From the NCBI GenBank assembly GCA_902594815.1, contig CACJNL010000009.1:1-59393 (forward strand): 59,393 bases of DNA, in the 5' to 3' direction. The number at the start of each line of letters is the position of its first letter. Position 1 is the stretch's first letter. The DNA is from an uncultured Alphaproteobacteria bacterium (GTDB lineage Bacteria > Pseudomonadota > Alphaproteobacteria > HIMB59 > GCA-002718135). Positions 16,808 through 25,565 of this stretch are shown piece after piece. The translations under genes were made by a program, and so were the position numbers. The notes under the pieces are model-generated. The model was not told the origin of the DNA and ran no database searches. It worked only from the letters and a program-made list of their open reading frames with translations.

Positions 16808-18385
16808 CTAAATTACTGATCGGATTAAATTTTTTGTATATTCATTTCTAGGATTTTGAAAAATTGACTCCGCAATATCATACTCAACTAATTTACCTGA
16901 TTTCAAAACCAGAACTTTATCCGATACAGATCTTATTACATTCATATCATGACTAATAAAAATATAACTCAAAGAATATTTTTCTTGCAAATTTTTTAAT
17001 AAATTCAATATTTGATTTTGGATAGTGATATCTAAAGCTGAAGTTGGCTCATCTAGAATCAACACTTTAGGTTTAAGGATTAATGCTCGAGATATTGCAA
17101 TTCTCTGTCTTTGTCCTCCTGAAAATTCATGAGGAAATTTATTATGATCTCTCTCAAAATTCATACCTGTTTCACTTAATATGTTTTTTATCATTTCTTT
17201 TTTTTCAATTTCCAAAAGTGAAGGAAAATGAACATCTATGCCCTCTGATAATATTTCATACACATTCATTCTAGGGCTCAAAGAAGAAAATGGATCCTGA
17301 AACACTATTTGTATATCTTTTCTAATATTCTTTAATTGATTTTTTTTAATTTGATTTAAATCAATATCTTTAAAATTTATTTTTCCTGACGATGAAATTA
17401 ATTTCAGTATTGCCAAAACAAGGGAAGTTTTGCCTGATCCAGACTCCCCAACTATTCCTAATGTTTCTTTTTCAACTAAATTGAAATTAATATCATCAAT
17501 AGCTTTTACATAATCTACAGTTCTTTTAAAAATACCTTTTTTAATTGGGTACCATACTTTTAGTTTTTGAATATTTAATATTTCTAATTCTTTATTATAA
17601 TTAGATGTTTTTACTAAATTTTTATAACCTACTAACTCTTTTGTATAAGTATCTTTTGGAGTTTCAAATATTTCTTTTTTATTTCCGTGTTCAATAATTC
17701 TTCCATCTTTCATAACATAAACATAATCTGCTATTTTATTCACTACTCCTAAATCATGACTAATAAATAGGATTGACATTTTTCTTTTTTCTTGAATTTT
17801 TTTTAAAAGTTCTAAAATTTGAAGTTGAACTGTAACATCTAAAGCGGTGGTTGGTTCATCAGCTATTAATAAATCAGGATTATTAGCTATACTCATCGCA
17901 ATCATTACTCTTTGTCGCTGCCCACCTGATAATTCGTATGAGTATATATTAGGCCGAGTTACCAAATCCTCTAAGTTCACTTCTTTTAACAATCTAAGAA
18001 CTGTTTGATTAAGTTCTTGAGAACTAATTTCTCTGTGGGTTGTTATAACTTCTTTAATTTGTTTATCAATTTTATGTAAAGGATTTAAACTTGACATAGG
18101 TTCTTGAAAAATAGTTGAAATTTCATTCCCTCTAATTTTTTCAATTTCTTTTACAGGAAGTTTAAGTATATCTTTCTCATTAAATATTATTTTTCCTTGA
18201 TCAATTTTTGAACCACTTGGCAATAATCTTAAAATACTTAAAGCAGATAAGGTTTTTCCTGATCCTGACTCACCAACAATTGCAACAGTTTTGCCTTTTG
18301 GTATTTCTAGATTTACATCGTTAACTACCTGGGCGTTATTCTTAAAACTGATTGTTAAGTTTTTTATTGAAACAATATTATTCAT
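16808..18385 (-). CDS. yejF: peptide ABC transporter ATP-binding protein (YejF-type, double ATPase)
   Basis: A 525-residue fusion of two ABC ATPase domains. First domain: Walker A GESGSGKT 38-45, signature LSGGQRQR 152-159, Walker B LLIADEP. Second domain: Walker A GESGSGKT 313-320, FSGGQRQR, VLILDEP. Each is followed by an oligopeptide-family C-terminal extension. It powers import of peptides through YejB/YejE with YejA as binding protein. It is the last gene of the minus-strand yejA-B-E-F run. Its stop TAG lies next to the second tRNA-Ser fragment. Confidence 0.92.
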   Translation of the reverse strand: MNNIVSIKNLTISFKNNAQVVNDVNLEIPKGKTVAIVGESGSGKTLSALSILRLLPSGSKIDQGKIIFNEKDILKLPVKEIEKIRGNEISTIFQEPMSSLNPLHKIDKQIKEVITTHREISSQELNQTVLRLLKEVNLEDLVTRPNIYSYELSGGQRQRVMIAMSIANNPDLLIADEPTTALDVTVQLQILELLKKIQEKRKMSILFISHDLGVVNKIADYVYVMKDGRIIEHGNKKEIFETPKDTYTKELVGYKNLVKTSNYNKELEILNIQKLKVWYPIKKGIFKRTVDYVKAIDDINFNLVEKETLGIVGESGSGKTSLVLAILKLISSSGKINFKDIDLNQIKKNQLKNIRKDIQIVFQDPFSSLSPRMNVYEILSEGIDVHFPSLLEIEKKEMIKNILSETGMNFERDHNKFPHEFSGGQRQRIAISRALILKPKVLILDEPTSALDITIQNQILNLLKNLQEKYSLSYIFISHDMNVIRSVSDKVLVLKSGKLVEYDIAESIFQNPRNEYTKNLIRSVI

Positions 18386-18386
18386 T

Positions 18387-19415
18387 TTATTTGAAAGTCT
18401 TTCTTGGATCTAAGGCATCCCTTACAGCTTCTCCAATAAAGACTAAAAGACCAAGCATTAATCCTAACGTAAAAAAACTAGTCAACCCAAGCCAAGGTGC
18501 TTGTAAATTATTTCTGCCTTGATTTACCATTTCGCCCAGTGATGCAGATCCAGGAGGTAGTCCAAAACCTAAAAAATCTAAACCTGATAAAGCTGTAACT
18601 GAAGCACTTAAGCTGAAGGGTAAAAACGTAACAGTTGCAACTGTTGCATTTGGTATCATGTGTCTAAATATAATTTTTGATGTACTAACACCTAGTGCTT
18701 TTGCAGCTCTAATATAATCAAAGTTTCTAGCTCTCAAAAATTCTGCCCTAACTACTCCGACGTATCCCATCCAGCTAAAAAGTAATAATATTATAAGTAG
18801 CCACCAAAAATTTGGTTGAATTACACTAGCTAGAATAATTAAAACATATAAAGTTGGCACTGCTGACCATATTTCCATAAATCTTTGAAAGAAGAGATCT
18901 GTTTTACCACCAAAATATCCTTGTATTGCACCAGCTGAGACACCGATTATCATGGAAAAAAAAGTAAGTGTAAATCCAAATAGAATTGATATCCTAAAGC
19001 CATAGATGAGTCTTGATAAAACGTCTCTTGCTTGATCATCAGTTCCAAGCCAGTTTTTTTTGCTTGGTGGTGAAGGTGCCGGTCTATCAATGTCACGTAT
19101 TATTGTGTTATATTTATATGGAATAATTGGCATTATCATCCAACCAGACTCGTTAATTAAATTTTTTACAAATGGATCTCTGTAGTCAGCTTCAGTTTCA
19201 AAATCACCACCAAAAGTTGTTTCTGAGTATGACTGTAAAATAGGATAATAAAATTTACTTTGATATTTTACTAAGAGTGGTTTTTCATTTGCTATGAAAT
19301 CAGCAAATAAGGAAATAATGAATAAGATAAAAAAAATCCAAAAAGAATATAGGCCTCTTTTATTAGACACAAAATTATCTAATCGCCTTTGATTTAATGG
19401 GGATAATTTTTTCAT
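18387..19415 (-). CDS. yejE: peptide ABC transporter permease (YejE-type)
   Basis: A 342-residue inner-membrane permease. One N-terminal helix (about 25-43) is followed by a long periplasmic insert (about 45-130, a YejE/OppC feature) and the BPD_transp_1 domain with five helices. The EAA-like coupling loop AAKALGVSTSKIIFRHMIPNA lies near 235-255. The C-terminal VRDALDPRKTF is typical. It pairs with YejB, whose gene overlaps its start by 4 bp, and the gene ends one base before yejF. Confidence 0.92.
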   Translation of the reverse strand: MKKLSPLNQRRLDNFVSNKRGLYSFWIFFILFIISLFADFIANEKPLLVKYQSKFYYPILQSYSETTFGGDFETEADYRDPFVKNLINESGWMIMPIIPYKYNTIIRDIDRPAPSPPSKKNWLGTDDQARDVLSRLIYGFRISILFGFTLTFFSMIIGVSAGAIQGYFGGKTDLFFQRFMEIWSAVPTLYVLIILASVIQPNFWWLLIILLLFSWMGYVGVVRAEFLRARNFDYIRAAKALGVSTSKIIFRHMIPNATVATVTFLPFSLSASVTALSGLDFLGFGLPPGSASLGEMVNQGRNNLQAPWLGLTSFFTLGLMLGLLVFIGEAVRDALDPRKTFK

Positions 19416-20515
19416 TCTCGAGACTCAAAATCAATTCTTGGATCTATAATCGAATACATAAAATCTCCTATGATACCCATTATTAGTCCTAGTAATGAAA
19501 AGAAATATAGCGTCGCAAATATTACAGGATAATCTCTTGTGAGAGCAGCCTCATACCCTAGCAAACCTAAACCATCCAATGAAAATATTACTTCAATAAA
19601 TAAAGAGCTAGAGAATAATATTCCAATAAAAGCTGATGGAAAACCAGCAATTACTATTAACATAGCATTTCTGAATACATGACCGTAAAGAACTTTTCTT
19701 TCTGATAATCCTTTAGCTCTTGCAGTCATTACATACTGCTGATTTATCTGATCGATAAATGAATTCTTTGTTAAAAACGTTAGTCCTGCAAAACCACTCA
19801 CTATCATTGCTGTCAAAGGTAATACTAGATGCCAAAAGTAATCTATAATTTTTGACACAAGAGATAATTCATCAAAATTTTCTGAAAATAAACCTCTCAA
19901 AGGAAAGATATCATAAAAACGACCTCCTGCAAAAAATACTATTAGAATAACCGCAAACAGAAAATTTGGTATTGCATACCCAATTGTAACAATACTACTC
20001 GAAATGATATCAAAACGTGAACCATCTTTGATTGCTTTTCTTATGCCAAGTGGAATAGATATTAAATACACCAGTAATGTTGTCCATAAGCCAAGAGATA
20101 TTGATACGGGCATTTTATCTAAAACTAGTGATGTTACTTTTTGATCACGAAAGAAACTTTCTCCAAAATCAAAAGATATATAACTTTTTAACATTTTAAA
20201 AAAACGTTCATGAGCAGGTTTGTCCATGCCATACATGATTTCAATTTCTTTTATAATATCTGGGTCAAGACCTTGAGCTCCTCTGTATTTTGAGTCCCCA
20301 TTATCAAAACTTGATGCATCAAAATTTGAACTTAGCTCCCCTTCACTTCCCCCAGAAAAGCGAGCTGTTGACTCAACAGCAGTTCCAGTCATTTGCGCAA
20401 TCATTTGTTCTACGGGACCACCAGGAACAATCTGAATGACAGCAAAATTAATTAACATTATTCCAAAGAGTGTTGGAAATATTAGGAGAATACGCCTTAC
20501 TAAATAAGCACCCAT
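19412..20515 (-). CDS. yejB: peptide ABC transporter permease (YejB-type)
   Basis: A 367-residue permease. It has the N-terminal helix of OppB-type proteins (YLVRRILLIFPTLFGIMLIN) and the family block QIVPGGPVEQMI. A YejB-specific extended periplasmic loop (about 40-120) precedes the transport domain with the coupling loop ARAKGLSERKVLYGHVFRNA near 280. It forms the membrane channel with YejE. The yejE start overlaps its end by 4 bp. Between the yejA stop and this gene a small AT-only hairpin (20541-20555) could dampen read-through. Confidence 0.92.
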   Translation of the reverse strand: MGAYLVRRILLIFPTLFGIMLINFAVIQIVPGGPVEQMIAQMTGTAVESTARFSGGSEGELSSNFDASSFDNGDSKYRGAQGLDPDIIKEIEIMYGMDKPAHERFFKMLKSYISFDFGESFFRDQKVTSLVLDKMPVSISLGLWTTLLVYLISIPLGIRKAIKDGSRFDIISSSIVTIGYAIPNFLFAVILIVFFAGGRFYDIFPLRGLFSENFDELSLVSKIIDYFWHLVLPLTAMIVSGFAGLTFLTKNSFIDQINQQYVMTARAKGLSERKVLYGHVFRNAMLIVIAGFPSAFIGILFSSSLFIEVIFSLDGLGLLGYEAALTRDYPVIFATLYFFSLLGLIMGIIGDFMYSIIDPRIDFESRE

Positions 20516-20555
20516 TTAAATGGTTTTATATTATTTATATTAAGTTTTTAACTTA

Positions 20556-22385
20556 TTAGTTCGTTGATCTTTGAGAATTAATAAAATTGAATTTATTTTG
20601 ATTAATCCACCAAGTATCAAATCCAAGAGAGTATTTAGGTTTTTGTTTTGGTTGGTCAAACATATCCCAATACAATACTCTGTAGGCTGAAATATGCCAT
20701 TGAGGAATCACATAATAATTCCATAATAATACTCTATCTAAAGCTCTACTGATTGTAATAAGGTCTTCCCTGTCTTTGGCATTGATAAGGTTTTCAATTA
20801 GCAAATCAACTACATTATTCTTGATACCAATAATATTACGTGAGCCATTTGTATCCGCAGCTCCAGAACTCCAGAAATTTCTTTGTTCGTTTCCTGGTGA
20901 TAAGCTTTGTGAAAAAGTAAATACAACCATATCAAAATCAAAACTTTCAATTCTTTTTTGATACTGAGAACTATCAATTGTTCTCAAAGAAGCAGTGATT
21001 CCTAATTTTTCTAAATTATCAATAAATGGCAGAACTATTCTCTCAAAAGCAGGGGATACTAATAAAATTTCAAATTCAAAAGGTTCTCCATTTGTGTTCT
21101 CTAATTTACCATCCCTAAGCTTCCATCCAGCCTTTTGTAGAAGTTTGGTAGCTTCTTGTAATTCATTTCGTATAAATCCAGATCCATCTGTTTTAGGATT
21201 ACTGTATTCTTCACTAAATATTTCCTTAGGAAGTTGATCAATATATGGATTTAAATATGCTAGTTCTTCTTGAGATGGTAGTCCTGATGATGCGAGCTCA
21301 GAATTTTCAAAAAAACTATCAGTCCTTTTATACGCACCATAAAATAAATTTTTATTGGTCCACTCAAAATCAAATGCAAAAGAAAGGGCTTTTCTTACTC
21401 TTTTATCGGCAAAAATATCTTTACGAGTGTTAAAGGCAAAAGCCTGCATTCCCTGAGGATTTTCATGAGGTATAAGTTCTTTTTTTATTAACCCCTCAGT
21501 GACCGCATCAATATCATAACCAGTTGCCCATTCCTTTGAAGTATTTTCAGAGAAAAAATCTATTTCACCAGATTTGAAAGCTTCTCTTTCAACGCCTCTG
21601 TCTTTATAATAATCATAACGAATACTACCCATGTTATCTTTTCCAACTTTAATAGGGACAATATTGTTTTCAAAACCCCAATAATTCATGTCTAGTTCAT
21701 AGGTAATTGATCGACCTGCATCAAAAGATTTAACTTTATAAGGGCCACTTCCTATTGGAACATCAAGTGTTGTTTCTTCAAAATTTTTATTTTCCCAATA
21801 GTGTTTAGGTAATACTGGCAACTGTCCAACAATGAGAACCAATTCTTTATTGGTGTTCGTTGAAAATTCAAATTTAACTTTATTTTCATTTATTTTAATA
21901 ACTTCACTTACATCCCCATAATAATATTTATAAAATGGATGCCCTTTTTCCATTAGTGTATTGAATGTCCAAACAATATCATCGCTTGTTATTTTTTTTC
22001 CGTCATGCCATTTTGCTTCATCTCTCAAAGTAAATGTTACCCAGGATCGATCATCAGGCCATTCAATACTTTTAGCTAAAAGTCCGTATTCCGTAAAAGC
22101 TTCATCACTAGAACCAACTGTTAACGACTCATATAATAACCCTATGCCAGCTGCAGAAGTACCTTTAAGCGTAAAAGGATTAAATGTATCATAAGTTCCA
22201 ATAGCACTTCTAACTATCTTCCCTCCCTTTTCCGCATTATCGCTTACGTATTCAACACTTATAAAATTTTGATCATATTTTGGTTCACCATGCATGGCGA
22301 TAGCATGAGATATATTAGTTTTTGCTAATAGGTTTTGAGCAATTAATAAAATAAAGACGGTAATAGCTGTGAGTAAAGTTTTCAT
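20556..22385 (-). CDS. yejA: peptide ABC transporter substrate-binding protein (YejA-type)
   Basis: A 609-residue periplasmic binding protein of SBP_bac_5 type. It has a signal peptide (1-21, ...AQNLLA), the N-terminal FISVEYVSDNAEKGG block, and the family core around WVTFTLRDEAKWHDGKKITSDDIVW. The length and the C-terminal ALDRVLLWNYYVIPQWH motif fit the YejA group, which binds peptides and, in enterics, microcin C. A 6-bp stem hairpin with a TTT loop lies right after its stop. It is the first yej gene and lies 40 bp downstream of hisN. Confidence 0.92.
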   Translation of the reverse strand: MKTLLTAITVFILLIAQNLLAKTNISHAIAMHGEPKYDQNFISVEYVSDNAEKGGKIVRSAIGTYDTFNPFTLKGTSAAGIGLLYESLTVGSSDEAFTEYGLLAKSIEWPDDRSWVTFTLRDEAKWHDGKKITSDDIVWTFNTLMEKGHPFYKYYYGDVSEVIKINENKVKFEFSTNTNKELVLIVGQLPVLPKHYWENKNFEETTLDVPIGSGPYKVKSFDAGRSITYELDMNYWGFENNIVPIKVGKDNMGSIRYDYYKDRGVEREAFKSGEIDFFSENTSKEWATGYDIDAVTEGLIKKELIPHENPQGMQAFAFNTRKDIFADKRVRKALSFAFDFEWTNKNLFYGAYKRTDSFFENSELASSGLPSQEELAYLNPYIDQLPKEIFSEEYSNPKTDGSGFIRNELQEATKLLQKAGWKLRDGKLENTNGEPFEFEILLVSPAFERIVLPFIDNLEKLGITASLRTIDSSQYQKRIESFDFDMVVFTFSQSLSPGNEQRNFWSSGAADTNGSRNIIGIKNNVVDLLIENLINAKDREDLITISRALDRVLLWNYYVIPQWHISAYRVLYWDMFDQPKQKPKYSLGFDTWWINQNKFNFINSQRSTN

Positions 22386-22425
22386 ATGATTAATATAATT
22401 ACTTTAATTAAAATTTAAATTAAAT

Positions 22426-23202
22426 TTATTCGTTAATTATAGAAATTAATTGGGAATGAAGCTTTTCATTTGCTGAAGCTACAACACTTCCTTGTGAATC
22501 TGTGGTTATTTCTTTACCATATTTATCTGTAATTTTTCCTCCAGCTCCTTCAATTACATTGACTAAGGCCATATAATCATGAGCTTTAAGAGTATCTTCA
22601 ATCACTATATCAATTAATCCTGATGCGAGCATTCCATACATATAACAATCACCGCCATAACGGTAATATCTGACAGTATTAGTAATCTTCTCTACAGCTT
22701 TTCTTAAGTGCGGTTCATCAAAATATAAACCTGAAGTGAAAAGATAAGCATTTTCAATTTTTGTAACATTAGATGTTTTTGCAGTTTGGTTATTAATAGT
22801 AGAGTTCTGATTTTTGACCCCAATCCATCTTTCCTTGTGAGCGGGACAATTAATAATACCAATAATTGGTTTTTTATTTTGCGTTAAGGAAATTAAGTTT
22901 CCAAAATCTTTATGTCCTGCAATATAGCTTCTAGTTCCATCAATTGGATCTATAACCCATATAAATTCAGCACCTGGATTAATGCTATCAAACTCTTCAC
23001 CTAAAATACCATGATCAGGATATTCTTTTTCTATTATTGATCTTATTTTTAATTCTGTATTTTTATCAGCAATAGTAACGGGGCTTTCATCACTTTTATT
23101 ATCAATATCAAGAGATGTTCTAAAATATTGCATGGAAGTAATAGTTGCTTCATCAGCAAGTTTATTCGCAAAGTTTATATATTCCTGAAAGGAATTATTC
23201 AT
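22426..23202 (-). CDS. hisN: histidinol-phosphatase, inositol monophosphatase family
   Basis: A 258-residue Mg-dependent phosphatase of the IMPase superfamily. Metal-site motifs are GILGEE, WVIDPIDGTRSYIAG and the C-terminal LKAHDYMALVNVIEGAGG. The SPVTIAD block and overall pattern fit HisN-type histidinol-phosphatases of alphaproteobacteria, which perform the penultimate step of histidine synthesis. An inositol-monophosphatase role is the alternative. It follows the cytochrome c gene by 7 bp and precedes yejA. Confidence 0.8.
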   Translation of the reverse strand: MNNSFQEYINFANKLADEATITSMQYFRTSLDIDNKSDESPVTIADKNTELKIRSIIEKEYPDHGILGEEFDSINPGAEFIWVIDPIDGTRSYIAGHKDFGNLISLTQNKKPIIGIINCPAHKERWIGVKNQNSTINNQTAKTSNVTKIENAYLFTSGLYFDEPHLRKAVEKITNTVRYYRYGGDCYMYGMLASGLIDIVIEDTLKAHDYMALVNVIEGAGGKITDKYGKEITTDSQGSVVASANEKLHSQLISIINE

Positions 23203-23209
23203 TTAACAA

Positions 23210-23755
23210 TTAAGGAAGAGGGACAGTTGAGTCCGAATGTTCTCTTAAAAATAGTACCAAGTTCGCTCTATCTTCAACCTTTTTAAGACCCGCAAAATTC
23301 ATTTTAGTACCTTTGATATATTTTTTTGGTTTGTATAAAAATTCTGCTAATTCTTCATAACCCCAGTCACCACCATATTCAGCTAATGCTTTTGAATAAG
23401 CAAAGCCTTCTACATTAGCTTTTGGTCTGTTAATGAGATTCCATAAATTAGGACCAACTTTATTGGCACTGTCTTTTTCATAATTATGACAGGCACTACA
23501 TTTTTTAAATAATTTCTCACCTTTTTCAAGTGAAGCACTAGCTAATAGTAAAGAAATTGGTTCTATAATTTCTTCTTTGGGAGCAACACCAGACTCAGTT
23601 TCGCCAGTATCAGGTACATCTATTTTATAAGCAGTTTCTTTCATTTCATGATGTTCCACATCAATAATAATATCTCCAAGATGCCCAATAACTGTTACAA
23701 CAAGTATTGCTAATATGATGGAAGCCAAAATTTTGTTAACTTCAAGTCCAGACAT
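23210..23755 (-). CDS. membrane-anchored cytochrome c (CycM-like)
   Basis: A 181-residue class I cytochrome c with an uncleaved N-terminal anchor (about 9-25). A Glu/Pro-rich linker leads to the haem domain with CSACH at 86-90 and the axial Met152 in GTKMNFAG. It resembles the alphaproteobacterial membrane cytochrome c552/CycM that carries electrons from the bc1 complex to cytochrome oxidase. A perfect 12-bp palindrome (ATCTATATAGAT, 23765-23776) lies 9 bases before the start and might be an operator or -10 region. kdsB diverges from the same gap. Confidence 0.88.
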   Translation of the reverse strand: MSGLEVNKILASIILAILVVTVIGHLGDIIIDVEHHEMKETAYKIDVPDTGETESGVAPKEEIIEPISLLLASASLEKGEKLFKKCSACHNYEKDSANKVGPNLWNLINRPKANVEGFAYSKALAEYGGDWGYEELAEFLYKPKKYIKGTKMNFAGLKKVEDRANLVLFLREHSDSTVPLP

Positions 23756-23846
23756 GTGTAAGACATCTATATAGATTTTTTTTGAAATGAATAGAAATGA
23801 AAACGCTCAATAAAATATTAAATACTGCTTAATTGTCGCATAATTT

Positions 23847-24584
23847 ATGAAATCAGCAATTATAATTCCAGCAAGAATGGCATCTCGACGTTTTCCAAAT
23901 AAACCAATGGCCAAAATTGCCGGAATCCCTATGATAGAGAGAGTTTGGAGACAGGGAATCAAGTCAAAAATTGGAGATGTATTTGTTGCTTGCTGTGAAA
24001 ATGAAGTGTTTGATTTAATATCGTCAAAAGGTGGCAAAGCAATTATGACAGATCCAAATCATCCATCGGGAACTGATCGAATTTTTGAAGCATATAGTTC
24101 ACTCGAAAACAAAAATGATTATGAAAGCATAATCAATCTGCAAGGAGATATGCCATTAATAGATCCTCTTGTATTAAAGAGTGTGAATGAACCTTTAATA
24201 CACGGTTATGTGATAGGTACAATTGCTACTGATATTTCGAGTAAAGAGAGGGAAAATTCAAATATTACTAAAGTTAAAATAAATTGGAACAAAACACAAT
24301 CAGTTGGAGAGTCTATTGATTTTTATAAAGAGTCAAATAACCAAGTTGAAAATATATATCAGCATGTTGGAATATATAGCTTTAAACCGGATGCTCTGCA
24401 TAACTTTGTGTCTATGCAGCCTTCAAATAACGAAATTACGAAAAAATTAGAGCAATTGAGAGCACTTGATGCAGGTATTAAAATAGGAATAACCTATGTA
24501 GAAAACATTCCAATTAGTGTAGATGCATTGGAAGATTTAATGTTAATAGAAAAAATCATTATAAATAACAATGAAGCAAATTAA
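23847..24584 (+). CDS. kdsB: 3-deoxy-manno-octulosonate cytidylyltransferase
   Basis: A 245-residue CMP-Kdo synthetase that activates Kdo with CTP for lipid A glycosylation. It has the N-terminal nucleotide-binding signature IIPARMASRRFPNKPM (6-21), the HPSGTDRIFEA block and the LQGDMPLIDP metal-site region. The presence of kdsB supports an LPS-bearing outer membrane, in agreement with the GT9 genes. It overlaps the following pheA gene by 14 bp. Confidence 0.95.
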   Translation: MKSAIIIPARMASRRFPNKPMAKIAGIPMIERVWRQGIKSKIGDVFVACCENEVFDLISSKGGKAIMTDPNHPSGTDRIFEAYSSLENKNDYESIINLQGDMPLIDPLVLKSVNEPLIHGYVIGTIATDISSKERENSNITKVKINWNKTQSVGESIDFYKESNNQVENIYQHVGIYSFKPDALHNFVSMQPSNNEITKKLEQLRALDAGIKIGITYVENIPISVDALEDLMLIEKIIINNNEAN

Positions 24585-25413
24585 AAATTTTGCCTTTCAA
24601 GGCGTAAATGGAGCTTATAGCGAGCAAGCGGGTAAAAATGTTTTTCCAAATGCCACAAGCGTTCCTTGTGCAACATTTGAAGAGATGTTTGCTTGTGTTA
24701 GAGATGCTAAGGCAGATATAGCTCTAGTTCCGATAGAAAACTCTCAAGCAGGAAGAGTTGCAGATACACAAAGGTTAATTCCTGATTCAGAATTACAAAT
24801 AATAGGGGAGTACTTCCTTGAAGTTAGACACAACCTCATGGCAATTCCAGGTACAAATATTAATGACATTAAAAGAATTCATAGTCATGAGCAAGGAATT
24901 GCACAATGCAGGAACAAAATACTTAATCTAAACAAAGAAATGATTGTTGCTGCAGACACTGCAGGATCAGCAAAAAAAATATCAAAATTACAAAGTAAAG
25001 AAGATGCTGCAATAGCATCTGAACTTGCTGCAGAAATTTATAACTTAGAAATACTTGAAAAAAATTTTCAAGATTCTCAAAATAATGTGACAAGATTTTT
25101 AATTATGTCAAAACAAACAAATGAAATAAAATCTGATGAAAATGATCTATTAACCACCTTAGTTTTTGTAGTGAGAAGTATACCTGCATCCCTTTATAAA
25201 TGTCTGGGAGGTTTTGCAAGTAATGGAGTTAATATCACGAAATTAGAAAGCTATATTCATCCTCAAGGTTTTGATGTAGCTCAATTTTATATAGATTTTG
25301 AAGGACATCCAGGTGATCATTCAGTAAAGTTGGCGTTGGAGGAAATGAAATTTTTTTGTAAAGAAATAAAAGTTTTGGGTGTTTATAAAAAGTCAGATTT
25401 TAGAAAAAAATAA
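24571..25413 (+). CDS. pheA: prephenate dehydratase
   Basis: A 280-residue monofunctional prephenate dehydratase converting prephenate to phenylpyruvate. The catalytic PDT domain (about 5-180) has AFQGVNGAYSEQA, the NSQAGRV loop and a TRFLIMSK block. The C-terminal ACT domain (about 190-275) with the NITKLESY motif is the usual phenylalanine feedback site. No chorismate mutase domain is fused. It starts inside the end of kdsB, so the two are probably co-translated. Confidence 0.94.
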   Translation: MKQIKNFAFQGVNGAYSEQAGKNVFPNATSVPCATFEEMFACVRDAKADIALVPIENSQAGRVADTQRLIPDSELQIIGEYFLEVRHNLMAIPGTNINDIKRIHSHEQGIAQCRNKILNLNKEMIVAADTAGSAKKISKLQSKEDAAIASELAAEIYNLEILEKNFQDSQNNVTRFLIMSKQTNEIKSDENDLLTTLVFVVRSIPASLYKCLGGFASNGVNITKLESYIHPQGFDVAQFYIDFEGHPGDHSVKLALEEMKFFCKEIKVLGVYKKSDFRKK

Positions 25414-25434
25414 ACATAAAAGATAATTCACAAG

Positions 25435-25462
25435 TTATTTTTTTATCCTTTAATGGTATAGT
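25435..25462 (+). promoter_or_regulatory. candidate promoter of SRP RNA
   Basis: TATAGT at 25457-25462 ends 6 bases before the G at 25469 where the RNA stem starts, the expected -10 spacing. A weak -35 (TTATTT at 25435-25440) lies 16 bases upstream. Confidence 0.45.
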
Positions 25463-25468
25463 GGAGAT

Positions 25469-25556
25469 GGAAGGTTTGAGGGCGGATATCTTGTTAATCC
25501 AGTCAGGTCTGAAAAGAAGCAGCTGTACCAGGTCTATTCGGGTCTTATAACCTTCC
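25469..25556 (+). ncRNA. ffs: signal recognition particle RNA, small bacterial type
   Basis: An 88-nt hairpin RNA. Ends GGAAGGTT (25469-25476) and AACCTTCC (25549-25556) pair. The conserved apical region AGTCAGGTCTGAAAAGAAGC (25501-25520) contains the GGTC...GNRA-type loop...AGCAGC signature that binds Ffh; GAAA is the tetraloop analogue. It targets membrane and secreted proteins co-translationally. It lies directly before dnaX, a common alphaproteobacterial arrangement. Confidence 0.93.
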
Positions 25557-25565
25557 TTGAAAATT

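Larger units (their letters stand above)
15772..16808 (+). mobile_element. tRNA-Ser-integrated cassette 2 (no integrase)
   Basis: A unit of about 1.0 kb bounded by two partial tRNA-Ser copies. It carries one gene, a secreted HExxH metallopeptidase, and a paired motif near each end (15815 and 16656). Its right end is homologous to that of cassette 1. It contains no recombinase, so if mobile it would need one in trans. The distal tRNA fragment is the most diverged, consistent with being the oldest junction. Confidence 0.7.

Noticed and set aside
13164-16808. An integrase hidden in the island
   Set aside because: No protein of sufficient length has the Arg...HxxR...Tyr tyrosine recombinase pattern or a serine recombinase start; all larger frames are accounted for by other proteins.
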